Below are positions 6,941 to 14,718 of a stretch of 64,000 nt of DNA, piece after piece. Position numbers and translations under genes: made by a program. Under the pieces are notes generated by a model. The model saw only the letters and a program-made list of their open reading frames with translations, made no database searches and was not told where the DNA came from. This DNA comes from JAHIVB01 sp964574705 (lineage in GTDB: Bacteria; Bacillota_I; Bacilli_A; Izemoplasmatales; Hujiaoplasmataceae): positions 44,690-108,689 of the forward strand of contig CAZNOO010000004.1 of assembly GCA_964574705.1 (NCBI GenBank), written 5' to 3'. Every line of letters begins with the position of its first letter. Position 1 is the stretch's first letter.

Positions 6941-7759
6941 TTATTTTCCGTTTAGAATATCATTGATTTCAATAAAGGTTTGAGGATTCAAGCTGGCTCC
7001 TCCGATTAAGAACCCTGAGACACATTGTGCAAGAGCCAAATCTTTTACATTGGTGGAAGTGACACTTCCACCGTATAGCAAGGGAATGTTTTTGCCAATA
7101 TCGTATCCATATTCATCTATCAAGTAGTTTCTTAAAAACATATGTACTTCTTCCACTTGGGATGGGGAAGCCGTTTCTCCGGTTCCAATCGCCCAAATCG
7201 GTTCATAGGCGATAATGACTTTAGATCTTTCAGAATCGGCAAGAAGAGATAATCCTTCTTTGATTTGATCTTTTAAAAATTGTTTGTAATCTTCTTTGTT
7301 TCTTTGTTCAAGTTTTTCACCGATGCATAAAATCGGTTTGATTTGATTTTGAATGCATGCTAGAACTTTCTTAGATGAAAATTCATTGCATTCGTAGAAG
7401 ATATTTCTTCTTTCGGAGTGACCGACAAGAGCGTATTTACAGCCAAAGTCTCGCGCCATGGAAATTGATACTTCTCCGGTAAAAGCCCCACTATCTTTTG
7501 GATAGAAATTTTGAACGCCATAAAGAATTTTGCTGTAACGAAGTTTATTCTCAAATAAGTAAAGGTAGGGGCTTGGAGGGATAATGACAACTGTGTTTTT
7601 TTGTCCAAAATCATGGTTGACGGTCTCATCTAGAAAAGTAGTCACTTCTTGTTTTGTTTTATTCATTTTCCAGTTACCGACTACAAGAAAGTCTTGGGTT
7701 TGAAGAACGCTATTGATGATTTCTTGTCTTACGATCTGTTCAATATCCGTTTTATTCAT
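6941..7759 (-). CDS. tpiA: Triose-phosphate isomerase with N-terminal targeting-like helix
   Basis: A complete TIM: VGNWKMN (Asn29, Lys31), catalytic His114 in LVGHSERR, catalytic Glu186 in AYEPIWAIGTG, and the phosphate loop GGSV. It interconverts glyceraldehyde-3-phosphate, one product of DERA, and dihydroxyacetone phosphate. At 272 residues it is about 20 longer than normal TIM; the excess is an N-terminal amphipathic helix (NKTDIEQIVRQEIINSVLQ) resembling the targeting helices of the other enzymes in this operon. This suggests that the isomerase is packaged in the microcompartment, not only in cytosolic glycolysis. AAGGAG lies 9 bases upstream of the ATG. A second housekeeping tpiA elsewhere would be expected. 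Confidence 0.93.
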   Translation of the reverse strand: MNKTDIEQIVRQEIINSVLQTQDFLVVGNWKMNKTKQEVTTFLDETVNHDFGQKNTVVIIPPSPYLYLFENKLRYSKILYGVQNFYPKDSGAFTGEVSISMARDFGCKYALVGHSERRNIFYECNEFSSKKVLACIQNQIKPILCIGEKLEQRNKEDYKQFLKDQIKEGLSLLADSERSKVIIAYEPIWAIGTGETASPSQVEEVHMFLRNYLIDEYGYDIGKNIPLLYGGSVTSTNVKDLALAQCVSGFLIGGASLNPQTFIEINDILNGK

Positions 7760-7772
7760 GATTGAACACTCC

Positions 7773-8798
7773 TTATTTTAAAATCTTTTTTTCTGAGCCT
7801 CTTAACACAAGTTCTGTTTCAAGCAGCACTTCTTTGATTGATTTGCTTTTGACTTGTTTTCTGTCTATTAGGTCAAATAACATTTCAGCCGCAACTTCTC
7901 CCATCAGATCCGTGGGTCTAGATACGGTTGAGATATGAAGATTCATAATCTCGAACATATCAACATCATCAAAACTAATAAATGCCATATCTTTTGGAAT
8001 CGATAGATTATTTTCGATTAATGCTTTTACGCAACCGAGAGCCATCATGTTATTTGCTGCAAAAATTGCGGTAGGTCTTTTTTCGAGTTTTAATATTTTT
8101 TTAGTGATTTCATATCCGCTTTCTAATTTGAAATCACCATAGAATACGTAGTCTGGATTGACTTTCATATTATTGCTTCGCAATGCGTTTTCATATCCAT
8201 AAAAACGTTCACGGCCAGGTTTTGAGGACATGGGACCTGAAATAATAGCGATATCGGTGTGACCTTCATTGATAAAGGCGTTGACTGCATCGAAAGCTCC
8301 TGATAGGTTGTTCACAAAAACGGAGTTGAAATGTGAGATGTTGATTCCTCGGTCTAATAAAACAACGGGAACGCCTAAATCTTCAAGCTGATATAAATAC
8401 TTTGAATTATAACCAACTTGGTCTGTTTTTGGGGTAATGATGAGGCCTACGATATTGTTTGTTTTAAATAGATAAAGATATTTTAACTCCTTTTCGAGTT
8501 GTTCTTCAGTGTTGCATACAAGCAAACTTGCAGAATATTTATCAGCGACTCTTGAGATTCCTTTGATGACCTCACCAAAAAAAGGGTTTGATATATCTGG
8601 AATAACAATGCCAATGATATTAGCTTTTTGAGTGGAAATCGATTGACCTAATAGTTTGTCGTCCGTTGCGAGTTCACCATAAGCTTGTAAAACGAGATCT
8701 TTTGTTTCTTCTTTAACGTAACCACTTTGATTCATAACCCTGGAAACAGTAGCTACTGATACGCCAGCTTTGACTGCAATGTCTTTATTTTTAACCAT
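7773..8798 (-). CDS. LacI/PurR-family repressor, probable regulator of the BMC operon
   Basis: A 341-residue LacI-family regulator: N-terminal helix-turn-helix with KDIAVKAGVSVATVSRVMN (about 4-22), hinge, then a periplasmic-binding-protein-like effector domain (IGIVIPDISNPFFGEVIKGI, ISFDDVDMFEIM). It is the first gene of the transcript, 14 bases before tpiA, and its own promoter carries a palindrome-like LacI/cre-type element between the -35 and -10 boxes. Autoregulated repression of the whole operon is therefore likely, relieved by a sugar or sugar phosphate; deoxyribose-5-phosphate is the obvious candidate but is inference. GAGGTG lies 6 bases before the ATG. Confidence 0.9.
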   Translation of the reverse strand: MVKNKDIAVKAGVSVATVSRVMNQSGYVKEETKDLVLQAYGELATDDKLLGQSISTQKANIIGIVIPDISNPFFGEVIKGISRVADKYSASLLVCNTEEQLEKELKYLYLFKTNNIVGLIITPKTDQVGYNSKYLYQLEDLGVPVVLLDRGINISHFNSVFVNNLSGAFDAVNAFINEGHTDIAIISGPMSSKPGRERFYGYENALRSNNMKVNPDYVFYGDFKLESGYEITKKILKLEKRPTAIFAANNMMALGCVKALIENNLSIPKDMAFISFDDVDMFEIMNLHISTVSRPTDLMGEVAAEMLFDLIDRKQVKSKSIKEVLLETELVLRGSEKKILK

Positions 8799-8859
8799 TT
8801 ATTACACCTCGTCAATACAATAGGAAATTTTCTTTCATATATATAGGCCATTTTCTTTG

Positions 8860-8888
8860 ATTATAAACGCTTTCATTTGCATTGTCAA
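8860..8888 (-). promoter_or_regulatory. Promoter and putative LacI-type operator of the BMC operon
   Basis: On the minus strand TTGACA (8883-8888) and TATAAT (8860-8865) are separated by exactly 17 bases, a perfect sigma-A promoter. The spacer contains ATGAAAGCGTTTATA, half-symmetrical around CG like LacI/CcpA-type operators, so a bound regulator would block polymerase. It is the only strong promoter seen for the 8.8-kb operon. The rest of the 289-base gap (8799-9087) holds an AT-rich leader and the queA terminator, and nothing else recognised. Confidence 0.85.
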
Positions 8889-8987
8889 TCAAAAATATGA
8901 AATTATTTCAATAATGTGTAATTTAATTACATATCAACGATTTTTATTACATCTTTTGAGAAACGGAATTAAACGAATTCACTTTTA

Positions 8988-9020
8988 ATTAAAAAAACTG
9001 GAATTTCAACATTCCAGTTT
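8988..9020 (-). terminator. Rho-independent terminator after queA
   Basis: A 10-bp stem AAACTGGAAT/ATTCCAGTTT with a 6-base loop is followed on the minus strand by a run of seven T. It ends the ruvB-queA transcript before the BMC promoter. Confidence 0.88.
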
Positions 9021-9087
9021 CGATTAATATTCTTTATTATAAACAATATGAACTAATTAATTTGATATTCTTATACTGATAGAGCCA

Positions 9088-10116
9088 TTAAAATATCAGC
9101 ATCGAATCTCCAAATGAAAAGAAACGATATTTTTCTTTGATAGCTTCTTCATAGGCATGCATAATGATATCTTTGGATGCAAATGCACTGACAAGCATCA
9201 TTAAGGTCGATTTTGGAAGATGGAAATTCGTGATTAAAGCGTCGATGGCTTTGAATGTGTATCCGGGATAAATGAAGATATCGGTAAAACCGGAATCACT
9301 TTGAAACGATCCAAACTTCTTAAAAATAGTCTCAAGGGTCCTAGTAGTGGTTGTGCCAACTGAAATGATTCTTCTGTTTTCTGTTTTTGCTAGGTTTAAT
9401 TTTTGAGCAACTTCAGAAGACAAAGAATAAAATTCGCTATGCATTTTATGCTTGGTGACGTCTTCAACGCTAACAGGACGAAAAGTTCCTAGTCCGACGT
9501 GTAGCGTCAAGTAGTAGATTTCAATTCCCTTTGCCTCTAACTCATTTAAAAGGTCTTTTGTGAAGTGCAGACCGGCAGTTGGCGCGGCTGCGCTTCCCAA
9601 CACTTTTGAATATACAGTTTGGTAACGGTCTTTTTCAATTAATTTTTCGTGAATATAAGGGGGAAGAGGCATTTCTCCTAATTGATCAAGAATTTCAATG
9701 AATATTCCTTCGTAAATCATTTCGAAATGACGGATTCCTTCTTCACCTAGTTTTACACACTTTGCCTTTAGTAATCCATCACCAAAAGAAATGATATCGC
9801 CTAAGTGTACGCGTCTAGCGGGTTTTACAAGAGTTTCCCACATATTTTTACCAAGTTCAGTAAGCAATAGAACTTCAATGGATGCTTGGGTCGATTGTTT
9901 TTCACCGATTAATCTCGCTGGCAGAACTTTTGTATCGTTTAGAACGAGTACGTCACCTGGATGAAGATAATTACTGAGATGATGGAATTCATCATGACGA
10001 ACTTCAAAATCAGTTCTATGACAAATTAACAATCTGGAAGACGCACGATCATCGAGCGGCGTTTGTGCAATTAACTCCTCGGGTAAACGATAGTCAAAAT
10101 CATCTGTTTTCATCAT
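9088..10116 (-). CDS. queA: S-adenosylmethionine:tRNA ribosyltransferase-isomerase
   Basis: QueA transfers and isomerises the ribosyl moiety of SAM to preQ1-modified tRNA to make epoxyqueuosine at the wobble position. The 342-residue sequence has the family hallmarks DFDYRLPEELIAQ at the start, LVLNDTKVLPARL, GSAAAPTAGLHFT and LITNFHLPKSTLMMLV. Two adjacent ATGs are possible starts (10116 or 10113); the second forms a TGA overlap with ruvB. It is co-transcribed with ruvB, an arrangement common in Firmicutes, and followed by a terminator. Confidence 0.96.
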   Translation of the reverse strand: MMKTDDFDYRLPEELIAQTPLDDRASSRLLICHRTDFEVRHDEFHHLSNYLHPGDVLVLNDTKVLPARLIGEKQSTQASIEVLLLTELGKNMWETLVKPARRVHLGDIISFGDGLLKAKCVKLGEEGIRHFEMIYEGIFIEILDQLGEMPLPPYIHEKLIEKDRYQTVYSKVLGSAAAPTAGLHFTKDLLNELEAKGIEIYYLTLHVGLGTFRPVSVEDVTKHKMHSEFYSLSSEVAQKLNLAKTENRRIISVGTTTTRTLETIFKKFGSFQSDSGFTDIFIYPGYTFKAIDALITNFHLPKSTLMMLVSAFASKDIIMHAYEEAIKEKYRFFSFGDSMLIF

Positions 10117-11120
10117 TGAAATAACGTTCCTTGAAATCCTTTTTTTAAATGCTTATATGCTTTTTCAGTAACAACACGTCCTCGAGGCGTCCGATTGATG
10201 AATCCTTTTTGTATTAAGAAAGGTTCATAGACGTCTTCAAGTGTGAGTGGGTCTTCGCTGATGGATGTGGCAATGGTTTCGAGCCCAACTGGCCCACCAT
10301 GGTATTTTTCAATAATCGAAAGAAGATATTCTCTGTCTTTACGGTCAAGTCCAAGTTCGTCGATTTTTAATTTAGAGAGCGCAAGTTTCGTAATTTCAAG
10401 CGTAATCGTACCGTCTCCTAGAATATCGGCATAGTCGCGGACTCTTCTGAAAAGGCGGTTGACAATACGCGGTGTACCTCTACTTCTTTTTGCAAGTTCA
10501 ATGACAGCCTCATTTTCACTTGGACATTCATAAATGTCAGAGGTTCTTTTACAGATGATTTCAAGTTCTTGGTCTGTATAAAATTCAAGCTTATGAACAA
10601 TTCCAAATCGGTCTCTTAATGGTCCTGTCAAATCTCCAAACCTAGTGGTAGCTCCAATCAAGGTAAACGGCGGTAAATCGACGCGTATCGACTTTGCGCC
10701 AGAGTCTTTACCAACAACGATATCAATTACGAAATCCTCCATGGATGAATATAGGATTTCTTCTACAATTTTAGGGAGTCTGTGAATTTCATCGATGAAC
10801 AAAACATCTCCTGGTTCCAAAGAAGTTAATATCGCCGCTAAGTCTCCTGTTCGTTCAACTGTTGGCCCAGATACGACTTTGATGTTGACGCCAAGTTCAT
10901 TTGCGATAACTTGAGCCAAGGTAGTTTTGCCCAATCCTGGCGGTCCATACAAAAGAACATGATCCAAGGATTCATTCCTTTTTTTGGCTGCTTCAACAGC
11001 AACTTGAATCATTTCCTTAACACTGGTTTGGCCGATATATTCCTGGAAAAACCTTGGCCGTAAGGTGGCCTCCATTTCATCGTCAATTAATAGATTGTTT
11101 GCGATAATCCGTTTGTCCAT
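10113..11120 (-). CDS. ruvB: Holliday junction branch-migration ATPase RuvB
   Basis: An AAA+ motor that drives Holliday-junction branch migration with RuvA. Visible motifs are RPRFFQEYIGQ, Walker A GPPGLGKTTLA, Walker B LFIDEIHRL, sensor-1 LIGATTRFGDL, the arginine finger region GPLRDRFGI and a C-terminal winged helix ending FQGTLFQ. GAGGTG sits 9 bases before ATG 11118-11120, favoured over the ATG six bases upstream. ruvA, usually adjacent, is not present here; the next gene is divergent. An extended -10 box (TGGTATAAT, 11141-11149) lies upstream. Confidence 0.96.
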   Translation of the reverse strand: MDKRIIANNLLIDDEMEATLRPRFFQEYIGQTSVKEMIQVAVEAAKKRNESLDHVLLYGPPGLGKTTLAQVIANELGVNIKVVSGPTVERTGDLAAILTSLEPGDVLFIDEIHRLPKIVEEILYSSMEDFVIDIVVGKDSGAKSIRVDLPPFTLIGATTRFGDLTGPLRDRFGIVHKLEFYTDQELEIICKRTSDIYECPSENEAVIELAKRSRGTPRIVNRLFRRVRDYADILGDGTITLEITKLALSKLKIDELGLDRKDREYLLSIIEKYHGGPVGLETIATSISEDPLTLEDVYEPFLIQKGFINRTPRGRVVTEKAYKHLKKGFQGTLFQ

Positions 11121-11190
11121 ATCCATAACACCTCTCGTCTATTATACCAAATTTTCATTGAAAATCATCTGATTTATTTTTGTTCTTGAG

Positions 11191-11250
11191 TTGAATAAAA
11201 CACCCATCTATATTATAATGAATTCATAGGTTATTTGAGGAGGTGGAAAA
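11191..11250 (+). promoter_or_regulatory. Sigma-A promoter and ribosome site of the coiled-coil gene pair
   Basis: TTGAAT (11191-11196) and TATAAT (11214-11219) are 17 bases apart, followed by an unusually strong ribosome site (GAGGAGGTGG) just before the GTG start at 11251. Confidence 0.85.
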
Positions 11251-14200
11251 GTGGCAAAACAAGGCGATATCATATCAAAAACAATTGAGTCTTTCGAACC
11301 CAAGAAAACAAGTCATGAACTTTCATCTGTCCACCTTGAGGAAGAACTCTACAACGAATTGCAACAGAAAGAAAACGCCCTTCATGAAATTGAGTTGAAG
11401 TATCAACAGATTGAAGAAGAAAAAGTCGAACATTTCCTCGCCCTTGAAGACGGTTATGACGCAGTACTTGAAAACATCAGAAGACAATATATTGATGTTT
11501 TCGAAACACTTGAAGTCGACGAAAAAAATCTGAAGTTAGAAATTCAATCTGCGACGTCCTCAGAAGATCAAACTTTCGACAAAGTTATCAACAGCATCTT
11601 CGACCTAAAGAACGAAGCCTACCAACAATTCCTTCAAATGGTTAAAGAGTCCAATGACGCCATTGATGATGAGATGCGCGTTCATACTGAGTTTATCACT
11701 TCCGAGACGGAAAAACATAATGAAATACAGAAAAAATATCAGAGAATCCAGACAGAACAGTCAAACAAACTGCTTTGGACGATTGAACAGTCCAGAAACG
11801 CATTGTCTGATCTTTCGAATGAATTAAGTGAAAAATCTAAAAATGAAACTGGATTTGTCAACGAATCGATTCTTTCTACTCTGAACAATCTTCGTTCGAC
11901 GAAGAACAAGATGTCTGATTTGTTTAAAAACGCGACTGAAATGTACACGAAACAACGCGAACGAATTCACGCACTCAGTAGCCAGCGCCAAAAACCGCAT
12001 TCCATTATTAATCAAACGATTATTCATCAATTTGTAAAACAAATCAAAGAAGTCAATCAGAAAAAGGTCAACTTTGAACGATTGATTTTAAGCGAACTTA
12101 AAACCTCAAAAGATATCATTGGAAAGAAAATCGTCGAAAGCGATCAAGCAGGCGACATTGCTTCTACCGAGAAGTACATCCTTCAATATGAAATCATCCA
12201 GAAAAAGGCAGACTACCTTTTAAAAAGAAATCAATCAATGGCTGATCTTCTAATTTCAAAATATCAAAATGAAATCAAGAAAATCAAGATTGATTCTTTT
12301 AAACGCGTCGAAGAAATCAAACTCGCCTATTTGATGCCAGCAATGTTTTTTCAAAACAGCATTACGCTATATTCTAATTTTGCATTCTACGTAAATGAGT
12401 CTTTTGATGAACTTGATAACTTGCTCTCCGATTTGATTGTATTTAACTCGAAATTTGCAGAAGCAAAAGTTGACTACATTACGAAAGACGCAAAAACCAT
12501 GGAAGACTATCGAATCAATTTAATGGTTCGTGTCAGCAATGTCTGTTCGAACTTAACAGAATTGATCTCCCAAATTGATCATTTCAGCAAAGAAATCGTT
12601 ACCCTTGAATCTCAAAATCATCTCGAAATCGCTGAAGTAAGAAAACAGATGGAAAACGCTGAAATTCAAGGCGATTACGACAAATACATCCGTTCGATTG
12701 AAGACGATCATTTCTTTGCAATCTCTCAACATGAATCCAATCGCGAGAAAATTACAAGTCAATATGAAAAGAACTTTGGCTTTATCAGAATTCAGCGTGA
12801 AGTCGGTATGCTTCGTCAAAATTATGACTTTTTCCTCGCCAAAGCAGGTTACCTAAAAGAAATATCTAAACTCGAACAGGATATCCATCAGATCTCTTTT
12901 GAAAAGAATCTTGCCATTGCGAAAGCGAAATTTGATTACGATCTTCAATTGAATGACACGAAATACATGATGACGCTCGAAGCAATGAAATCCGAATCAA
13001 ATCGACTGACCTATCTTTACGCAACAAGATATTTAGAAGAAGAATCTGTCTTCAATGACAAAAAAGAATCTGGCAGCAAGGAAGTCATCGATTTCGTTCA
13101 TCACTCTCAAAAACTGATTGACTATAACCGTGTTCAAACAGAACAAATCGTTAGCGAAGTACAATCCACTACTTCTTCACGTACTTATGCATATTATCTG
13201 GAATACATGCGTTCTCAAATCATTCGTGCATATGATGACCAACTTAAGAATAAAATTAAGTTAAACGAACAAGCAACGCACCTGATTCATCATCCATTCT
13301 ACATCGCAAAGACAAGGATTGAAGGGATTTTAGAGCCCATCTCTCTTTTGTTTAAACAACGCCTAGTTCTTCTTGACATCTCTAACGTTGATGTCCTAAA
13401 AGAGTATTTTGAGAGTAACGATCTATTTGGATACAGTTTGATGAAAAACTATGAACAAATTGAAAATGAAATTGAAGAGCTGCTCGTCGGATTTAATCAA
13501 GTTGAGTTGATATCCGACTTCAAACAATTCCTTGACACAGCTTTTGAAAAGTCCGTCATCAACATTCATCGCACCAAAACCAGACTCCAAATTAAAAAAT
13601 TCAAATCCTATCTCAAGGCTTTGAACGCATTCTTAATCGAGCAAATCTTAATCTTGAAAGAAGTTCAAACTTTGATTTTCAGAAGAATGGATGATATTGA
13701 AAAAGAATTGCTACAAAATGATGTCATCTTTATTCAAAAATCGACTGAAAAAGCGGATAAAGCAAAACACATTATTAATCAAGAATATGACCGCCTCATC
13801 TACTTCGCTGTCAAATCGGACAAGAATCGAACCCGCCAAAAGAAAGAATTGTCAAAGGAAGCTTTCAACATTGAGACAACCTTTAAAGATGAAGTCAAGC
13901 ACATCAATAAGGTTTACGTTTCTTCTCTTGAAAAAGAAACCGACCAATTAGCTTATGTCAGAAAACAAATCGCTAAATTGATTGTTGCTTCAGAATCGAA
14001 ATTGAAGAAAGACATTCGTATTCTTGAAAAGGCATATCATAATGAGCAGCACGCCCTTCAACTCAAGTCAAGACAGTATGACCGCGCTTATCAAGACATC
14101 CAAAACATATTGTCTCTCAATTTAAATGAGGAATTCTTAATGATATCCAAAATGGAGGATCAGCAAAAAGAACACCTTCAAATTTCTCTATCTGTACTTG

Positions 14201-14706
14201 ATAAAGAACTTGAAGCCATTCCACAAAGATTTGAAGAAAAGCTTCGTCTTCTTGATCAAAACAAAAATGCACTCGTCGTTGAGAAGAAATCTCAATTGTT
14301 AGCGGACTATACTAAAATTGAGCAGAAGAAATTCTCTACCAGACCTGAATTGCTTTCCAAAATTGATGATATCAAAAAAAGATTACCAACTGATTATCTC
14401 GAAATGTATCAAAACATTTCAAAAGCGGAAGAAAAATTTCTTACTCAGTATTTGAATATCACTACCGATTATACTGGTGATTTCGAGGAATTCCTCAGCC
14501 GTCAAAAAGAATCGAGAACATTGCTACAAAACCAGGATTTTCTATATCAACCACTCCAGAGTTTCATTACTTTGGAAGATTCTTTGATTCTTAAAAACAA
14601 TGAGGCATACCTTGATACCATCTCTAAAGCAAGGTCAACGAAAGATCTTCTTCTGACTGAAGAAGCGAAAGCGAAAGATAAACAAGACAGAATCATAAAC
14701 GATTAG
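11251..14706 (+). CDS. Giant coiled-coil protein A, function unknown
   Basis: I do not recognise a family for this 1151-residue protein. It is almost entirely charged heptad-type sequence rich in Glu, Lys, Gln, Leu and Ile, with few Gly or Pro, so long alpha-helical coiled coils are predicted from end to end. No signal peptide, ATPase motif or clear membrane span is present; the only notably hydrophobic, aromatic patch is around MPAMFFQNSITLYSNFAFYV, about one third in. The GTG start has a near-perfect ribosome site. It is followed after 12 bases by a second giant coiled-coil gene with the same composition. Both run opposite to their neighbours and form a self-contained unit. A cytoskeletal, scaffold or cell-shape role is plausible but unproven. 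Confidence 0.9.
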   Translation: MAKQGDIISKTIESFEPKKTSHELSSVHLEEELYNELQQKENALHEIELKYQQIEEEKVEHFLALEDGYDAVLENIRRQYIDVFETLEVDEKNLKLEIQSATSSEDQTFDKVINSIFDLKNEAYQQFLQMVKESNDAIDDEMRVHTEFITSETEKHNEIQKKYQRIQTEQSNKLLWTIEQSRNALSDLSNELSEKSKNETGFVNESILSTLNNLRSTKNKMSDLFKNATEMYTKQRERIHALSSQRQKPHSIINQTIIHQFVKQIKEVNQKKVNFERLILSELKTSKDIIGKKIVESDQAGDIASTEKYILQYEIIQKKADYLLKRNQSMADLLISKYQNEIKKIKIDSFKRVEEIKLAYLMPAMFFQNSITLYSNFAFYVNESFDELDNLLSDLIVFNSKFAEAKVDYITKDAKTMEDYRINLMVRVSNVCSNLTELISQIDHFSKEIVTLESQNHLEIAEVRKQMENAEIQGDYDKYIRSIEDDHFFAISQHESNREKITSQYEKNFGFIRIQREVGMLRQNYDFFLAKAGYLKEISKLEQDIHQISFEKNLAIAKAKFDYDLQLNDTKYMMTLEAMKSESNRLTYLYATRYLEEESVFNDKKESGSKEVIDFVHHSQKLIDYNRVQTEQIVSEVQSTTSSRTYAYYLEYMRSQIIRAYDDQLKNKIKLNEQATHLIHHPFYIAKTRIEGILEPISLLFKQRLVLLDISNVDVLKEYFESNDLFGYSLMKNYEQIENEIEELLVGFNQVELISDFKQFLDTAFEKSVINIHRTKTRLQIKKFKSYLKALNAFLIEQILILKEVQTLIFRRMDDIEKELLQNDVIFIQKSTEKADKAKHIINQEYDRLIYFAVKSDKNRTRQKKELSKEAFNIETTFKDEVKHINKVYVSSLEKETDQLAYVRKQIAKLIVASESKLKKDIRILEKAYHNEQHALQLKSRQYDRAYQDIQNILSLNLNEEFLMISKMEDQQKEHLQISLSVLDKELEAIPQRFEEKLRLLDQNKNALVVEKKSQLLADYTKIEQKKFSTRPELLSKIDDIKKRLPTDYLEMYQNISKAEEKFLTQYLNITTDYTGDFEEFLSRQKESRTLLQNQDFLYQPLQSFITLEDSLILKNNEAYLDTISKARSTKDLLLTEEAKAKDKQDRIIND

Positions 14707-14718
14707 AAGGAGGAAACG

